In this document: positions 37,136 to 46,741 of the stretch, piece by piece
Layout of the letters: each line of letters opens with the position of its first letter
Position numbering within the stretch: position 1 is the first letter of the stretch
NCBI RefSeq assembly: GCF_036322805.1
Contig: NZ_AP027272.1
Span: 2,728,001-2,792,000 of the forward strand
DNA length: 64,000 nucleotides
Source of the DNA: Planctobacterium marinum
GTDB taxonomy: Bacteria; Pseudomonadota; Gammaproteobacteria; Enterobacterales; Alteromonadaceae
Direction: 5' to 3'
Translations under genes and position numbers: made by a program
The notes under the pieces: model-generated
Told to the model about the DNA's origin: nothing
Databases searched by the model: none
What the model saw: the letters and a program-made list of their open reading frames with translations, nothing else

Positions 37136-37164
37136 TTGACTAATTGTTGATTCGACCCTATATT
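37136..37164 (+). promoter_or_regulatory. prpR: Sigma-70 promoter of the prp operon
   Basis: TTGACT at 37136-37141 and TATATT at 37159-37164 are separated by exactly 17 bp and lie 33 bp upstream of the regulator ATG. Operator 2 overlaps the -10 hexamer, so bound regulator would block RNA polymerase. Confidence 0.75.
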
Positions 37165-37173
37165 GTCGACACT
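37162..37173. promoter_or_regulatory. prp operator 2, overlapping the -10 box
   Basis: ATTGTCGACACT matches the palindrome of operator 1 except at the last two positions. It overlaps the 3' end of the -10 hexamer and lies 24 bp before the regulator start, a classical repressor position. Confidence 0.78.
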
Positions 37174-37196
37174 TCATTAAGCTTTAAGTCAATCTC

Positions 37197-37874
37197 ATGT
37201 TCGATTCAACTACCGTTGCCGTAACAAATGCAGATAAAACCTTTTTAAGTATCCGTAACGATATCGTAGAGGGTGTCATTCCGGCCGGAGCGAAGTTGAG
37301 TGAACAAGAATTGTCGACAAGATATAGCGTTAGTCGCGCAGTAGTGCGCGAAGCAATAAACCGCCTTGAAGCTAACCACCTCATTGAACGCAAAGCCAAT
37401 GTTGGTGCCAAAGTAGTCACACTCTCCCCTGAAGGCTTATCGGAACTTTATCAAATTCGCGAATCGCTGGAAGGCATGGCTGCCCGATTGGCAGCTCGCA
37501 ACATGAGCGATGACGAGATAAACGATTTAAGTGGTCTACTCACAAAGCACTTCGACAAAGTCAAAACGGGTGAACGCTACTACCAGGAAGCCGGAGATCT
37601 GGACTTTCACTATCGCATCATTGTGGGCAGTAAAAACAAACAGCTTATCAGCTTATTGAGTAACGGTATCTATCATTTGGTACGCATGTATCGAGTGCAG
37701 CTCGGTATGGCTGGCCCGCGTGTCACTACCGCCTATGACGAACACAAACACATAGTGCTGGCCATTAGCCAGCGAGACGAAGAACTGGCGGAAATATTAA
37801 TGCGTCGCCATATTGAATATTCACGACGCAACATCGCCTCAAAACTTTCAACAGTTAACCCTACAGGAGCCTAA
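37197..37874 (+). CDS. prpR: GntR family transcriptional regulator of the 2-methylcitrate operon (FCD type)
   Basis: 225 residues. An N-terminal winged helix-turn-helix (about 15-80, with [22 protein letters not shown] and the wing KANVGAKV) is followed by an all-helical FCD effector-binding domain with the metal/ligand residues of DLDFHYRI and EHKHIVLA. This class normally binds an organic acid, here presumably methylcitrate, isocitrate-like acid or propionyl-derived metabolite. It is the first gene of the prp operon (two-base gap to prpB) and is likely autoregulated, because matching palindromes lie before and within the gene. This GntR-type PrpR is unrelated to the sigma-54-dependent PrpR of enterobacteria. 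Confidence 0.9.
   Translation: MFDSTTVAVTNADKTFLSIRNDIVEGVIPAGAKLSEQELSTRYSVSRAVVREAINRLEANHLIERKANVGAKVVTLSPEGLSELYQIRESLEGMAARLAARNMSDDEINDLSGLLTKHFDKVKTGERYYQEAGDLDFHYRIIVGSKNKQLISLLSNGIYHLVRMYRVQLGMAGPRVTTAYDEHKHIVLAISQRDEELAEILMRRHIEYSRRNIASKLSTVNPTGA
37310..37321. promoter_or_regulatory. prp operator 3, inside the regulator gene
   Basis: ATTGTCGACAAG lies about 114 bp inside the coding sequence and matches operator 1 at 11 of 12 bases. Its centre is 148 bp from operator 2, close to a whole number of helical turns, which could permit looping; that is inference. Confidence 0.6.
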
Positions 37875-37876
37875 AC

Positions 37877-38755
37877 ATGAGTGCAGGTAAAAAATTCAGA
37901 GAAGCGCTTGTTGCCAACAAGCCATTGCAAATCGTAGGTACCATTAATGCCTACACCGCTATTATGGCGAAAAAGATTGGCCATCAAGCTATCTATCTTT
38001 CTGGTGGTGGCGTCGCTAACGCTTCTTATGGTTTACCCGATTTGGGCATGACTTCATTGAATGATGTTATCGCAGATGTACAACGCATTACTGCGGCTTG
38101 TGATTTGCCTCTCATGGTGGATATTGATACCGGCTGGGGCGGCGCCTTTAACATTGCCAAGACCATCAAAGATATGGAAAAAGCCGGTGCTGCGGCAGTT
38201 CACATGGAAGATCAGGTAGCGCAAAAGCGTTGTGGTCATCGTCCAAATAAAGAAATCGTTTCCACCGAAGAGATGGTAGATCGCATAAAAGCAGCGGTTG
38301 ATGCCCGTATTGATCCAGACTTTTTCATCATGGCTCGCACGGACTCTTTCGCGCAAGAAGGTTTAGAAGCTGCGATTGAGCGAGCTAAGGCTTATGTTGC
38401 TGCCGGTGCAGACGGCATTTTCGCCGAAGCCGTACAAACTGAAGAACATTATCGCGCCTTTTCTGAAGCGCTTGACGTGCCGATTTTGGCTAACATCACT
38501 GAGTTTGGTAAAACTGAGCTGTGGAATAAAGAACAATTGGGCGAATGGGGTGCAGCAATGGTGTTATATCCATTAAGCGCCTTCAGAGCCATGAACAAAG
38601 CAGCAGAAATGGTCTATACCTCTATTCTGGAGCAAGGTGACCAAAAAGCAGTAATCGACCAGATGCAAACTCGCATGGAGCTATACGATTATCTTGGCTA
38701 TCACGAATACGAGCAGAAACTGGATGCCCTCTTTGCTGAAGGTAAAAACAAGTGA
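37877..38755 (+). CDS. prpB: Methylisocitrate lyase
   Basis: 292 residues. The enzyme splits 2-methylisocitrate into pyruvate and succinate, the last step of the methylcitrate cycle. [13 protein letters not shown] contains the K-[KR]-C-G-H active-site signature of the isocitrate lyase/PEP mutase superfamily with the catalytic Cys; VDIDTGWGG is the metal-binding loop. The ATG lies two bases after the regulator stop, with AGGAG-like sequence inside its 3' end. A REP-like hairpin and a terminator-like hairpin follow. Confidence 0.96.
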   Translation: MSAGKKFREALVANKPLQIVGTINAYTAIMAKKIGHQAIYLSGGGVANASYGLPDLGMTSLNDVIADVQRITAACDLPLMVDIDTGWGGAFNIAKTIKDMEKAGAAAVHMEDQVAQKRCGHRPNKEIVSTEEMVDRIKAAVDARIDPDFFIMARTDSFAQEGLEAAIERAKAYVAAGADGIFAEAVQTEEHYRAFSEALDVPILANITEFGKTELWNKEQLGEWGAAMVLYPLSAFRAMNKAAEMVYTSILEQGDQKAVIDQMQTRMELYDYLGYHEYEQKLDALFAEGKNK

Positions 38756-38780
38756 TGTAGGTTGGACTTTAATCCAACAG
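38756..38780 (+). repeat. REP-like short inverted repeat
   Basis: GTTGGA (38761-38766) and TCCAAC (38773-38778) form a hairpin around CTTTAA, preceded by TGTAG. The pattern GTAGGTTGGa...tCCAAC resembles dispersed REP elements of many gammaproteobacteria. One copy is seen in this window. Confidence 0.5.
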
Positions 38781-38797
38781 AAATAGCACAAATTACA

Positions 38798-38824
38798 ACG
38801 CCCGCTGATTATCCGGGCGTTTTT
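38798..38824 (+). terminator. Terminator-like hairpin between prpB and prpC
   Basis: ACGCCCG (38798-38804) pairs with CGGGCGT (38814-38820) around a nine-base loop and is followed by a run of T. It would partially terminate or protect the prpRB mRNA before prpC. Confidence 0.75.
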
Positions 38825-38871
38825 AACAAAATTAACAATTTAAATTCCCTACAATTTCAGGAGATTCTCCG

Positions 38872-39993
38872 ATGGCAAAAGTATTAAGTGGCGCAGGTTT
38901 GCGCGGACAAGTTGCTGGTAAAACAGCCCTTTCAACCGTAGGTAAAAGCGGTTCAGGTCTGACTTATCGCGGTTACGATGTCAAAGATCTGGCTAATCAT
39001 TGTCAGTTTGAAGAAGTAGCCCACCTTATCTTAAAAGGTCACCTGCCTAATCAGGCAGAACTGGACGCTTACAAAGCCAAACTCAAAGCACTGCGCGGTT
39101 TACCGCAGGCACTAAAAGAAGTGTTAGAGCGTATTCCTGCCGATGCCCACCCAATGGATGTATTACGTACTGGCTGCTCTATGCTGGGCAACCTGGAAGG
39201 CGAAGCTAACTTTGACATGCAGCAAGATGTCACCGACCGAATGTTGGCGTGTTTTCCGAGTATTATGTGTTACTGGTACCGTTTCAGCCATGACGGCGTT
39301 CGCATTGACGTAGAAACCGACGATGACTCCATCGGCGCACACTTCCTGCACATGTTGCACGGTGAAAAACCTGCAGAGCTGCACGAGCAAGTGATGCATG
39401 TGTCTTTGATCTTGTATGCTGAGCATGAATTCAACGCTTCTACCTTCACAGCACGTGTCTGCGCTTCAACGCTTTCAGACATGCACAGTTGCGTAACTGG
39501 CGCCATCGGTTCATTGCGTGGTCCATTGCACGGTGGTGCTAATGAAGCGGCGATGGAAATGATCGAGAGCTTCACTTCTGCCGATCACGCCGAAGAAGAA
39601 ATGATGGGTAAGCTGGCTCGCAAAGAAAAGATCATGGGCTTTGGTCATGCCATCTACTCAGAGTCTGATCCGCGTAACGAAATCATTAAACTATGGTCTG
39701 AAAAACTGGCCAAAGAAGTGGGTGATGAGGTGCTTTATCCGGTTTCAGTACGCTGTGAAGAAGTGATGTGGCGCGAGAAAAAATTGTTCTGTAACGCCGA
39801 TTTCTTCCATGCCTCTGCCTACAACTTTATGGGTATCCCCACTAAGTTGTTTACCCCAATTTTCGTCATGTCTCGCTTAACAGGTTGGGCAGCACATGTA
39901 ATGGAGCAACGAGCGGATAACCGAATTATTCGTCCTTCAGCTGAATACACGGGCGAGGAACTGCGCCCGGTAACGCCAATCGCTAAGCGTTAA
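38872..39993 (+). CDS. prpC: 2-methylcitrate synthase
   Basis: 373 residues, the length of the PrpC branch of citrate synthases (shorter than GltA). It condenses propionyl-CoA with oxaloacetate to 2-methylcitrate. SGLTYRGYDVKDLA near the start, RGPLHGGANEAAMEMI with the catalytic His and MGFGHAIYSESDPRNEI with the second His are clear family signatures. An AGGAG ribosome-binding site precedes the ATG. The prp neighbourhood supports the 2-methylcitrate assignment. Confidence 0.95.
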   Translation: MAKVLSGAGLRGQVAGKTALSTVGKSGSGLTYRGYDVKDLANHCQFEEVAHLILKGHLPNQAELDAYKAKLKALRGLPQALKEVLERIPADAHPMDVLRTGCSMLGNLEGEANFDMQQDVTDRMLACFPSIMCYWYRFSHDGVRIDVETDDDSIGAHFLHMLHGEKPAELHEQVMHVSLILYAEHEFNASTFTARVCASTLSDMHSCVTGAIGSLRGPLHGGANEAAMEMIESFTSADHAEEEMMGKLARKEKIMGFGHAIYSESDPRNEIIKLWSEKLAKEVGDEVLYPVSVRCEEVMWREKKLFCNADFFHASAYNFMGIPTKLFTPIFVMSRLTGWAAHVMEQRADNRIIRPSAEYTGEELRPVTPIAKR

Positions 39994-40003
39994 TTGTCTG
40001 TCG

Positions 40004-40022
40004 GGGAGGCTCGCCTCCCTTT
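40004..40022 (+). terminator. Hairpin between prpC and acnD
   Basis: GGGAGG (40004-40009) pairs with CCTCCC (40014-40019) around a four-base CTCG loop and is followed by three T and a T-rich stretch. A terminator-like or stabilising structure. Confidence 0.6.
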
Positions 40023-40060
40023 GTGTTTCACTCTTTTAACTCAATACAGGCATCACAATT

Positions 40061-42655
40061 ATGAACTTCGATTACCGCAAACCATTGCCCGGCAGCAAAC
40101 TGGATTACTTCGACACCCGAGAAGCCGTTGAAGCAATCGCCCCAGGCAGTTATGACAAACTCCCCTACACATCTAAAGTACTAGCTGAAAACCTGGTACG
40201 TCGCTGCACTCCTGAAAATCTGACAGCGTCCTTAAGACAAATTATAGAGCGCAAACGCGAACTGGACTTCCCCTGGTTTCCCGCTCGCGTAGTGTGCCAT
40301 GACATTCTCGGTCAAACGGCGCTGGTAGACCTCGCTGGGCTAAGGGACGCTATCGCAGAACAAGGCGGCGACCCGGCCAAAGTCAATCCGGTAGTACCCA
40401 CACAGTTGATTGTGGACCACTCATTAGCAGTGGAACACGCTGGTTTTGAAGAGGACGCGTTCGAGAAAAATCGCGCCATAGAAGAACGCCGTAACGAGGA
40501 CCGTTTCCATTTTATCAACTGGACTAAAACAGCGTTTAAAAACGTAGACGTTATTCCTCCTGGCAACGGTATCATGCACCAGATCAATCTGGAGCGCATG
40601 TCTCCGGTGATTCAGGCACGTGATGGTGTCGCCTTTCCAGACACCTTAGTAGGTACAGATAGCCACACTCCGCACGTAGATGCGTTGGGGGTTATTGCTA
40701 TTGGCGTGGGAGGCCTGGAAGCAGAGAATGTGATGCTGGGCCGCGCGTCTTATATGCGTTTACCTGATATTGTGGGTGTTGAGCTGACTGGCAAACCACA
40801 ACCTGGTATCACCGCCACTGATATTGTCTTAGCGCTAACGGAGTTTTTACGTAAAGAGCGTGTAGTTTCTGCCTATCTGGAATTCTTTGGTGAAGGTGCC
40901 AGCCACTTAACCTTGGGCGATCGTGCCACCATTTCCAACATGACACCCGAATACGGTGCCACCGCTGCGATGTTTTACATCGACCAGCAAACCATCGACT
41001 ATCTCAAGCTGACTGGCCGTGATGAGGAGCAAGTGCAGCTTGTAGAGAATTACGCTAAAACCACCGGTCTCTGGGCTGATGAGATGGTAAATGCCCAATA
41101 CGAGCGTGTGCTGAAGTTTGATTTATCGTCAGTGGGTCGCAATATGGCAGGCCCATCTAACCCGCATCGCCGCGTTGCAACAGCGGATTTGGCCAGCCAA
41201 GGCATAGCCGGCAAAGTTGAACAAGACGACGACAACATGCCTGATGGCGCGGTTATTATCGCGGCTATTACCAGCTGTACCAACACCAGTAACCCACGCA
41301 ACGTAATTGCTGCAGGTCTTTTAGCGCGCAATGCCAATGCTAAAGGCTTAGTGAGAAAACCCTGGGTTAAGTCTTCACTGGCGCCTGGTTCTAAAGCGGT
41401 TAAACTCTACCTGGAAGAAGCCAACCTGCTACCTGAACTGGAGCAATTGGGTTTCGGTGTTGTGGCGTTTGCTTGTACCACCTGCAATGGTATGAGTGGT
41501 GCATTGGATCCAAAAATTCAGCAGGAAATCATCGACCGTGATTTATACGCCACCGCAGTGCTTTCCGGTAACCGCAACTTTGATGGTCGAATCCACCCCT
41601 ACGCCAAGCAGGCCTTCCTGGCATCGCCGCCTTTAGTAGTGGCCTACGCTATTGCAGGTACCATCCGCTTTGACATTGAAAAAGACGTGCTGGGCCATGA
41701 CACAGACGGCAATCCGGTTACTTTAAAGGATATCTGGCCAAGCGACGAAGAAATCGATGCTATTGTGGCTTCTAGTGTGAAGCCTGAGCATTTCCGTCAG
41801 GTGTATGAGCCGATGTTTGAGCTAAACGTAGATTACGGCGAAAAGACTGATCCGTTGTACAACTGGCGTCCACAAAGCACCTATATTCGTCGTCCTCCCT
41901 ACTGGGAAGGTGCACTCGCCGGTGAACGTACGTTGACAGGAATGCGTCCGTTAGCAGTTTTGGGTGACAACATCACTACAGACCACTTATCACCGTCCAA
42001 TGCCATCATGGCAGACAGTGCCGCTGGTGAGTACCTGGCAAAAATGGGTTTACCGGAGGAAGATTTTAACTCCTACGCAACTCATCGTGGCGATCACCTA
42101 ACAGCACAGCGCGCAACCTTTGCTAACCCAAAACTGTTCAACGAAATGGTGCAGGAAAACGGGGAAGTCAAACAGGGGTCATTAGCGCGAATTGAGCCAG
42201 AAGGCAAAGTCACCCGCATGTGGGAAGCTATTGAAACCTATATGGAGCGCAAACAACCGCTGATTATTGTGGCCGGTGCCGACTATGGTCAAGGTTCATC
42301 TCGTGACTGGGCCGCCAAAGGTGTGCGTCTGGCAGGCGTTGAGGTTATCGTTGCTGAAGGCTTCGAGCGTATCCACCGTACCAACTTGATTGGCATGGGT
42401 GTACTGCCGCTGGAATTCCAGCCGGGTACGACGCGCAAAACCTTAGGCATAGATGGCACGGAAACCTTTGATGTGAAAGGTGATAAAGCGCCGGGAGCAA
42501 CCCTGACGCTGGTGCTCAATCGCGCCAATGGCGTTATTGTGGAAGTGCCGGTTACCTGCCGTCTGGACACCGCTGAAGAGGTCTCTATCTACGATGCGGG
42601 CGGCGTACTGCAGCGCTTCGCTAAAGACTTTCTGGCCTCCGAAGGCGCAGCCTAA
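40061..42655 (+). CDS. acnD: 2-methylcitrate dehydratase, Fe/S-dependent (AcnD)
   Basis: 864 residues, an aconitase A-like enzyme. It dehydrates 2-methylcitrate to 2-methyl-trans-aconitate (2-methylaconitate isomer), and with PrpF and an aconitase replaces PrpD. The 4Fe-4S ligands lie in AITSCTNTSNP and FACTTCNGMSG, and DNITTDHLSPS plus GADYGQGSSRDWAAKG are substrate-binding motifs of the C-terminal swivel domain. It lies between prpC and prpF, which is the defining AcnD-PrpF arrangement; no prpD is present. Confidence 0.96.
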   Translation: MNFDYRKPLPGSKLDYFDTREAVEAIAPGSYDKLPYTSKVLAENLVRRCTPENLTASLRQIIERKRELDFPWFPARVVCHDILGQTALVDLAGLRDAIAEQGGDPAKVNPVVPTQLIVDHSLAVEHAGFEEDAFEKNRAIEERRNEDRFHFINWTKTAFKNVDVIPPGNGIMHQINLERMSPVIQARDGVAFPDTLVGTDSHTPHVDALGVIAIGVGGLEAENVMLGRASYMRLPDIVGVELTGKPQPGITATDIVLALTEFLRKERVVSAYLEFFGEGASHLTLGDRATISNMTPEYGATAAMFYIDQQTIDYLKLTGRDEEQVQLVENYAKTTGLWADEMVNAQYERVLKFDLSSVGRNMAGPSNPHRRVATADLASQGIAGKVEQDDDNMPDGAVIIAAITSCTNTSNPRNVIAAGLLARNANAKGLVRKPWVKSSLAPGSKAVKLYLEEANLLPELEQLGFGVVAFACTTCNGMSGALDPKIQQEIIDRDLYATAVLSGNRNFDGRIHPYAKQAFLASPPLVVAYAIAGTIRFDIEKDVLGHDTDGNPVTLKDIWPSDEEIDAIVASSVKPEHFRQVYEPMFELNVDYGEKTDPLYNWRPQSTYIRRPPYWEGALAGERTLTGMRPLAVLGDNITTDHLSPSNAIMADSAAGEYLAKMGLPEEDFNSYATHRGDHLTAQRATFANPKLFNEMVQENGEVKQGSLARIEPEGKVTRMWEAIETYMERKQPLIIVAGADYGQGSSRDWAAKGVRLAGVEVIVAEGFERIHRTNLIGMGVLPLEFQPGTTRKTLGIDGTETFDVKGDKAPGATLTLVLNRANGVIVEVPVTCRLDTAEEVSIYDAGGVLQRFAKDFLASEGAA

Positions 42656-42674
42656 AAAACTGAAGTTAAACTCT

Positions 42675-42699
42675 AAAGCGACACAGTGTGTCGCTTTTT
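42675..42699 (+). terminator. Terminator-like hairpin between acnD and prpF
   Basis: AAAGCGACAC (42675-42684) pairs with GTGTCGCTTT (42688-42697) around AGT, with T-runs after it. A strong intrinsic terminator shape, only 18 bp ahead of the prpF ATG. Confidence 0.8.
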
Positions 42700-42716
42700 G
42701 TTTTTGAGAGAAATTT

Positions 42717-43895
42717 ATGTTTAAACCTCAAATTAAAATTCCGGCCACTTATATGCGGGGCGGAACAAGTAAAGGCGTATTCTTTAACCTGACAGATTTA
42801 CCTGCATACGCACAAACCGCGGGTGAAGCCAGAGACAACTTATTGCTGCGGGTTATTGGTAGCCCGGATCCGTATGACAAGCACACAGACGGCATGGGCG
42901 GTGCCACTTCCAGCACCAGTAAAACCGTCATTTTAAGTGAAAGCGAGAAAGCTGAGCACGATGTGGATTATCTATTTGGACAAGTAGCTATTGATAAACC
43001 TTTTATCGACTGGTCAGGTAATTGCGGCAACCTAACCGCAGCAGTCGGTGCCTTTGCCATCAATAACGGTTTGGTAGATAGCAGTCGCATCCCTGAAAAC
43101 GGCATCGCTGTTGTTCGTATTTGGCAGGTAAATATACAAAAAACCATCATCGCTCACATTCCCATCACTCAGGGTGAAGTGCAGGAAACCGGTGACTTTG
43201 AATTGGACGGCGTCACCTTCCCCGCCGCTGAAGTAAAGGTGGAGTTCCTGGATCCAGCCGATGCCGATGGTGATATGTTTCCCACTGGGAACCTGGTGGA
43301 TGAGTTGCAAGTACCGGAAACACTGGTAGCAAACGGCAAACTCAAGGCAACGCTCATCAATGCTGGTATCCCCACTATGTTCGTTAATGCGGCAGATATC
43401 GATTATCTGGGCACAGAGCTGCAAGATGATATCAATAGCGATAGCGCTGCCCTCGCCCGCTTTGAGGCACTGCGTGCCTTGGGCGCAGTAAAAATGGGAC
43501 TTATCAAAGATGTCTCTGAAGCAGCAGCCAGACAGCACACACCTAAAATCGCATTTGTGGCGCCCCCTGCCGATTACACATCCAGTAGCGGTAAGGCCAT
43601 CAAGGCAACAGATATTGATGTGAATGTTCGGGCACTTTCAATGGGCAAACTACACCACGCCATGATGGGCACGGCGGCCGTAGCCATTGCCACCGCAGCA
43701 GCCATTCCCGGCACCTTGGTAAATCAATCCGCAGGTGGTATTGAACGTGAAGAAGTGACTTTTGGTCATCCTTCGGGCACCTTAAAAGTAGGCGCGAAAG
43801 CTACCCAAGAAGATGGCAAATGGCTGGCCAAAAAAGCCATTATGAGCCGTAGTGCACGAATATTGATGGAAGGTCACGTGCGTGTGCCTGAGTGA
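42717..43895 (+). CDS. prpF: 2-methylaconitate cis-trans isomerase PrpF
   Basis: 392 residues with the diaminopimelate-epimerase-like fold of PrpF. It isomerises the AcnD product to the form used by aconitase. TYMRGGTSKGVFF at residues 11-23 is the PrpF signature with the catalytic Lys; GNCGNLTAAVGAFAI carries the second conserved region. The partial T-run terminator just upstream means that it may be transcribed partly from read-through. It is the last gene of the operon. Confidence 0.95.
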   Translation: MFKPQIKIPATYMRGGTSKGVFFNLTDLPAYAQTAGEARDNLLLRVIGSPDPYDKHTDGMGGATSSTSKTVILSESEKAEHDVDYLFGQVAIDKPFIDWSGNCGNLTAAVGAFAINNGLVDSSRIPENGIAVVRIWQVNIQKTIIAHIPITQGEVQETGDFELDGVTFPAAEVKVEFLDPADADGDMFPTGNLVDELQVPETLVANGKLKATLINAGIPTMFVNAADIDYLGTELQDDINSDSAALARFEALRALGAVKMGLIKDVSEAAARQHTPKIAFVAPPADYTSSSGKAIKATDIDVNVRALSMGKLHHAMMGTAAVAIATAAAIPGTLVNQSAGGIEREEVTFGHPSGTLKVGAKATQEDGKWLAKKAIMSRSARILMEGHVRVPE

Positions 43896-43922
43896 TTACA
43901 TTTAGTAATGTAAATCTACATT

Positions 43923-43944
43923 ACAGGGGGCTATGCCCCCCTGT
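43923..43944 (+). terminator. Hairpin at the end of the prp operon
   Basis: ACAGGGGG (43923-43930) pairs with CCCCCTGT (43937-43944), about 28 bp after the prpF stop, with a few T afterwards. Confidence 0.7.
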
Positions 43945-44107
43945 TTACCCCAGACTTGTGGAATATCGGCGAGCCCTTTATCACTTCACCAAATACTCTT
44001 CACAGCAAACATAAATCCTATGAATAGCCTGTATTCGTGAATTAAACGCCTGTTTTAAAGTGTTCATGTTAGTCTGGCAATAACAGAGTATTAAAGAGTA
44101 TGACCCT

Positions 44108-45226
44108 ATGGCAATTTCCCATTTTTATCCCCCACGCAGAACCTTAATGGGCCCCGGCCCTTCTGATGTAAATCCACAAGTTTTAGCGGCACTCGCCAAA
44201 CCCACTATTGGCCACCTTGACCCGCTATTTATCAATCTGATGGAAGAAACTAAAGCACTGCTGCAATATGCCTTTCAGACTCAAAATGAATTCACCATTG
44301 CGGTATCCGCACCCGGCTCCGCTGGTATGGAAACCTGTTTTGTCAATTTAGTAGAGCCTGGCGACAAAGTCATTGTGTGTATCAATGGCGTATTTGGTAG
44401 TCGCATGAAAGAAAACGTTATCCGCTGCGGCGGAGAAGCCATTGTGGTGGAGCAAGAATGGGGCCGTGCTGTTGACCCTGACGCCGTTGAAACAGCCCTC
44501 AAAGCCAACCCAGATGCTAAATTTCTGGCCTTTGTTCACGCGGAAACCTCCACTGGTGCACGCTCTGATGCGAAAGCCTTATGTGCCCTCGCCCAACAAT
44601 ATAATTGCCTTAGCATCGTAGATGCCGTTACTTCTTTAGGCGGTATCGAACTACGAGTGGATGATTGGGGCATCGATGCCATCTATTCAGGTAGTCAGAA
44701 GTGTTTATCCTGTGTACCTGGCATTTCGCCGGTGAGTTTAAGCGCTAAGGCAGTGGCTAAAATAAAAGCGCGAAAAACCCCAGTGCAAAGCTGGTTTTTG
44801 GATCAAACGTTGGTTATGGGCTATTGGTCGGGTGAAGGCAAGCGCAGTTACCATCACACTGCCCCGGTAAATTCCATTTACGCATTGCACGAGTCGTTGT
44901 TGTTACTACAACAAGAAACTCTGGAAGCTTCCTGGCAACGCCATCAGACTCAGCACGAAGCCCTTAAAGCGGGTTTGTTGGACCTGGGATTAGAATTTGT
45001 AGTGCCGAAAGATGAAAGACTGCCGCAATTGAATACCGTGCGCATTCCGCAAGGCGTGGATGATGCCACAGTGCGTCAATACCTGCTTAACGAATACAAT
45101 CTTGAAATTGGCGCAGGCCTGGGGGCCTTCGCAGGAAATGCCTGGCGCATTGGTTTAATGGGTTATGCTGCAAAAAGTGAAAACGTATTGCTTTGCCTGG
45201 CTGCACTGAAAAAAGCGCTTAGCTAA
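44108..45226 (+). CDS. PLP-dependent class V aminotransferase (alanine-glyoxylate/serine-pyruvate type)
   Basis: 372 residues. The fold-type I aminotransferase signatures are a PGP loop near the start ([17 protein letters not shown]), VDAVTSLGG before the PLP lysine and [12 protein letters not shown] with Lys198 as the Schiff-base residue. This class V branch interconverts alanine, glyoxylate, serine and pyruvate-type substrates. The exact donor is not certain. It stands alone between the prp operon and a terminator at 45250, with no partner gene. Confidence 0.9.
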   Translation: MAISHFYPPRRTLMGPGPSDVNPQVLAALAKPTIGHLDPLFINLMEETKALLQYAFQTQNEFTIAVSAPGSAGMETCFVNLVEPGDKVIVCINGVFGSRMKENVIRCGGEAIVVEQEWGRAVDPDAVETALKANPDAKFLAFVHAETSTGARSDAKALCALAQQYNCLSIVDAVTSLGGIELRVDDWGIDAIYSGSQKCLSCVPGISPVSLSAKAVAKIKARKTPVQSWFLDQTLVMGYWSGEGKRSYHHTAPVNSIYALHESLLLLQQETLEASWQRHQTQHEALKAGLLDLGLEFVVPKDERLPQLNTVRIPQGVDDATVRQYLLNEYNLEIGAGLGAFAGNAWRIGLMGYAAKSENVLLCLAALKKALS

Positions 45227-45249
45227 CAACTAAGTCCATTTCCCAACAT

Positions 45250-45282
45250 GGGGTGACATGTGCAGCAATGTCACTCCTTTTT
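45250..45282 (+). terminator. Intrinsic terminator after the aminotransferase gene
   Basis: GTGACAT (45253-45259) pairs with ATGTCAC (45268-45274), extended by three outer pairs, and is followed by five T. A Rho-independent terminator 24 bp after the stop. Confidence 0.85.
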
Positions 45283-45484
45283 CTATGCTGATTGCCAAAA
45301 TCAGCTCCTGCTCGTATAGGTTAACGCTTGGAGTCAGCAATCTGCCGAACTTAACGACAAAAAACCTCCCACTCATTACGGGTAATTATACTCCCTTTCT
45401 ATACTGTAATGCCGTGTTATTGGCTTGAGCAACACCCCGTTGTAACAATGCGATAAACCCAACATTCAAATGGAACGCAAAATC

Positions 45485-46345
45485 ATGAATATTAAACGTT
45501 CGGTTACGATAAAGCATAGAGCCCAGCTGACTCTGGTCTTGGTGACAGCCCTAATGGGTAATCTAAAGGCCCATGCCCAAATTACAGAAACATCACAGCA
45601 TGGCATATTAAACGTAGATGTTGGCCGTTCCCCCACCATTGATGATGTGCCGCAACCCGTTGAATTATATGGGTGCAATAATACAGTAGTAGCGACACAA
45701 GTTTATTGGGACACCCAAAACCAGGTAGTTGGTGAAATTCCTTATGGCTTGCGCATATCTGACTCGGGTAAAGAATATAAGGTGAGCAAATACTATGTTG
45801 TTTCGCCCCCTGCATGGCGCAACAAAAATCAAACAGAAAATGCCGCAGCGAAGAAAGAAGCCCAACCTTTTATCGGATTAGTCACACCAGACAATTTTAC
45901 TTTCAAGGGCAATAAACCCGCGCAGATCCTGAACCTGGACTACCGTATTTTAATGCCAACCTACCTTGAAAATGTACCTGTTGATTTTAACTATGCAGAA
46001 GACGAAATCTTATCTTGTGCTGAGCAAGGTGTGGTCTCTATTCCCATCAATACAGACTGCTCCGACTTTCCATGGCGAGCAGGTGCTGAAGGCGCCTCGG
46101 GCATTGGTGTTTTGAACACTTCAGGTAGTACCGCATTCCTGCCCACGCTGAAAAAAAACAAAGAGCCACTGCAATGCACCACCACTCTGTTACACGACAT
46201 TATGCTGGAACACAAAGTGTTTTTTGCCACCGAAGCAGGGTTAACAGATACTATTAATCTGACGCAATATCACGCTGAGCAAAAAACCATGAATCTTGTT
46301 TGTTTGCCAAGAGCCAAGAATGATGTACCTGCTGGTTGTTTGTGA
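45485..46345 (+). CDS. Secreted hypothetical protein
   Basis: About 286 residues if started at ATG 45485, or 291 if started at ATG 45470; both keep the same signal peptide (hydrophobic stretch LTLVLVTALMGN ending in AHA). The mature protein has several Cys residues (ELYGCNN, ILSCAEQG, NTDCSDFPW, PLQCTTTL, NLVCLPRA) that may form disulfides. I recognise no domain. It has its own gap on each side and looks like a monocistronic accessory gene. Confidence 0.68.
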   Translation: MNIKRSVTIKHRAQLTLVLVTALMGNLKAHAQITETSQHGILNVDVGRSPTIDDVPQPVELYGCNNTVVATQVYWDTQNQVVGEIPYGLRISDSGKEYKVSKYYVVSPPAWRNKNQTENAAAKKEAQPFIGLVTPDNFTFKGNKPAQILNLDYRILMPTYLENVPVDFNYAEDEILSCAEQGVVSIPINTDCSDFPWRAGAEGASGIGVLNTSGSTAFLPTLKKNKEPLQCTTTLLHDIMLEHKVFFATEAGLTDTINLTQYHAEQKTMNLVCLPRAKNDVPAGCL

Positions 46346-46384
46346 TAGCTTTTGAATACAAAAGTAAAATAAAGCGAATCTTTC

Positions 46385-46723
46385 ATGCCTGAAAAGCTCT
46401 TTGTTTATGGCACCTTGTGCCCCGGCCGTCCTAATGAACACTTACTTAAGGAAATAGGCGGTGAATTCGTGAAAGCCAGTGTCCATGGCACGTTACATGA
46501 AGAAGGCTGGGGAGCCACCATGGGCTATCCTGCTATCAAGCTCGATGAGAGTGCGGGTAAAGTTCCAGGCTATGTGTTTAGCTCCGAAAATCTCGAAGAG
46601 CACTGGCCTGAGTTGGATGAATTTGAAGGTAATGCCTACAGTCGGGTGCTTGTAAACGCGGAGTTAGAAAACGGAGAAATTATCCAGGCTTGGGTGTATT
46701 CGCTGCACCCAAGCCTTGGCTAA
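46385..46723 (+). CDS. Gamma-glutamylcyclotransferase-like (AIG2/GGCT family) protein
   Basis: 112 residues. FVYGTLCPGRPNEHLL at the start is the Y-G-T-L substrate loop of the family, and DEFEGNAYSRV contains the conserved acidic residue (Glu after Phe) used for catalysis. Family members release 5-oxoproline from gamma-glutamyl peptides or act in related amide cleavage. Its substrate here is unknown. Confidence 0.85.
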   Translation: MPEKLFVYGTLCPGRPNEHLLKEIGGEFVKASVHGTLHEEGWGATMGYPAIKLDESAGKVPGYVFSSENLEEHWPELDEFEGNAYSRVLVNAELENGEIIQAWVYSLHPSLG

Positions 46724-46741
46724 CTTTAAGCGATTTAAAAG

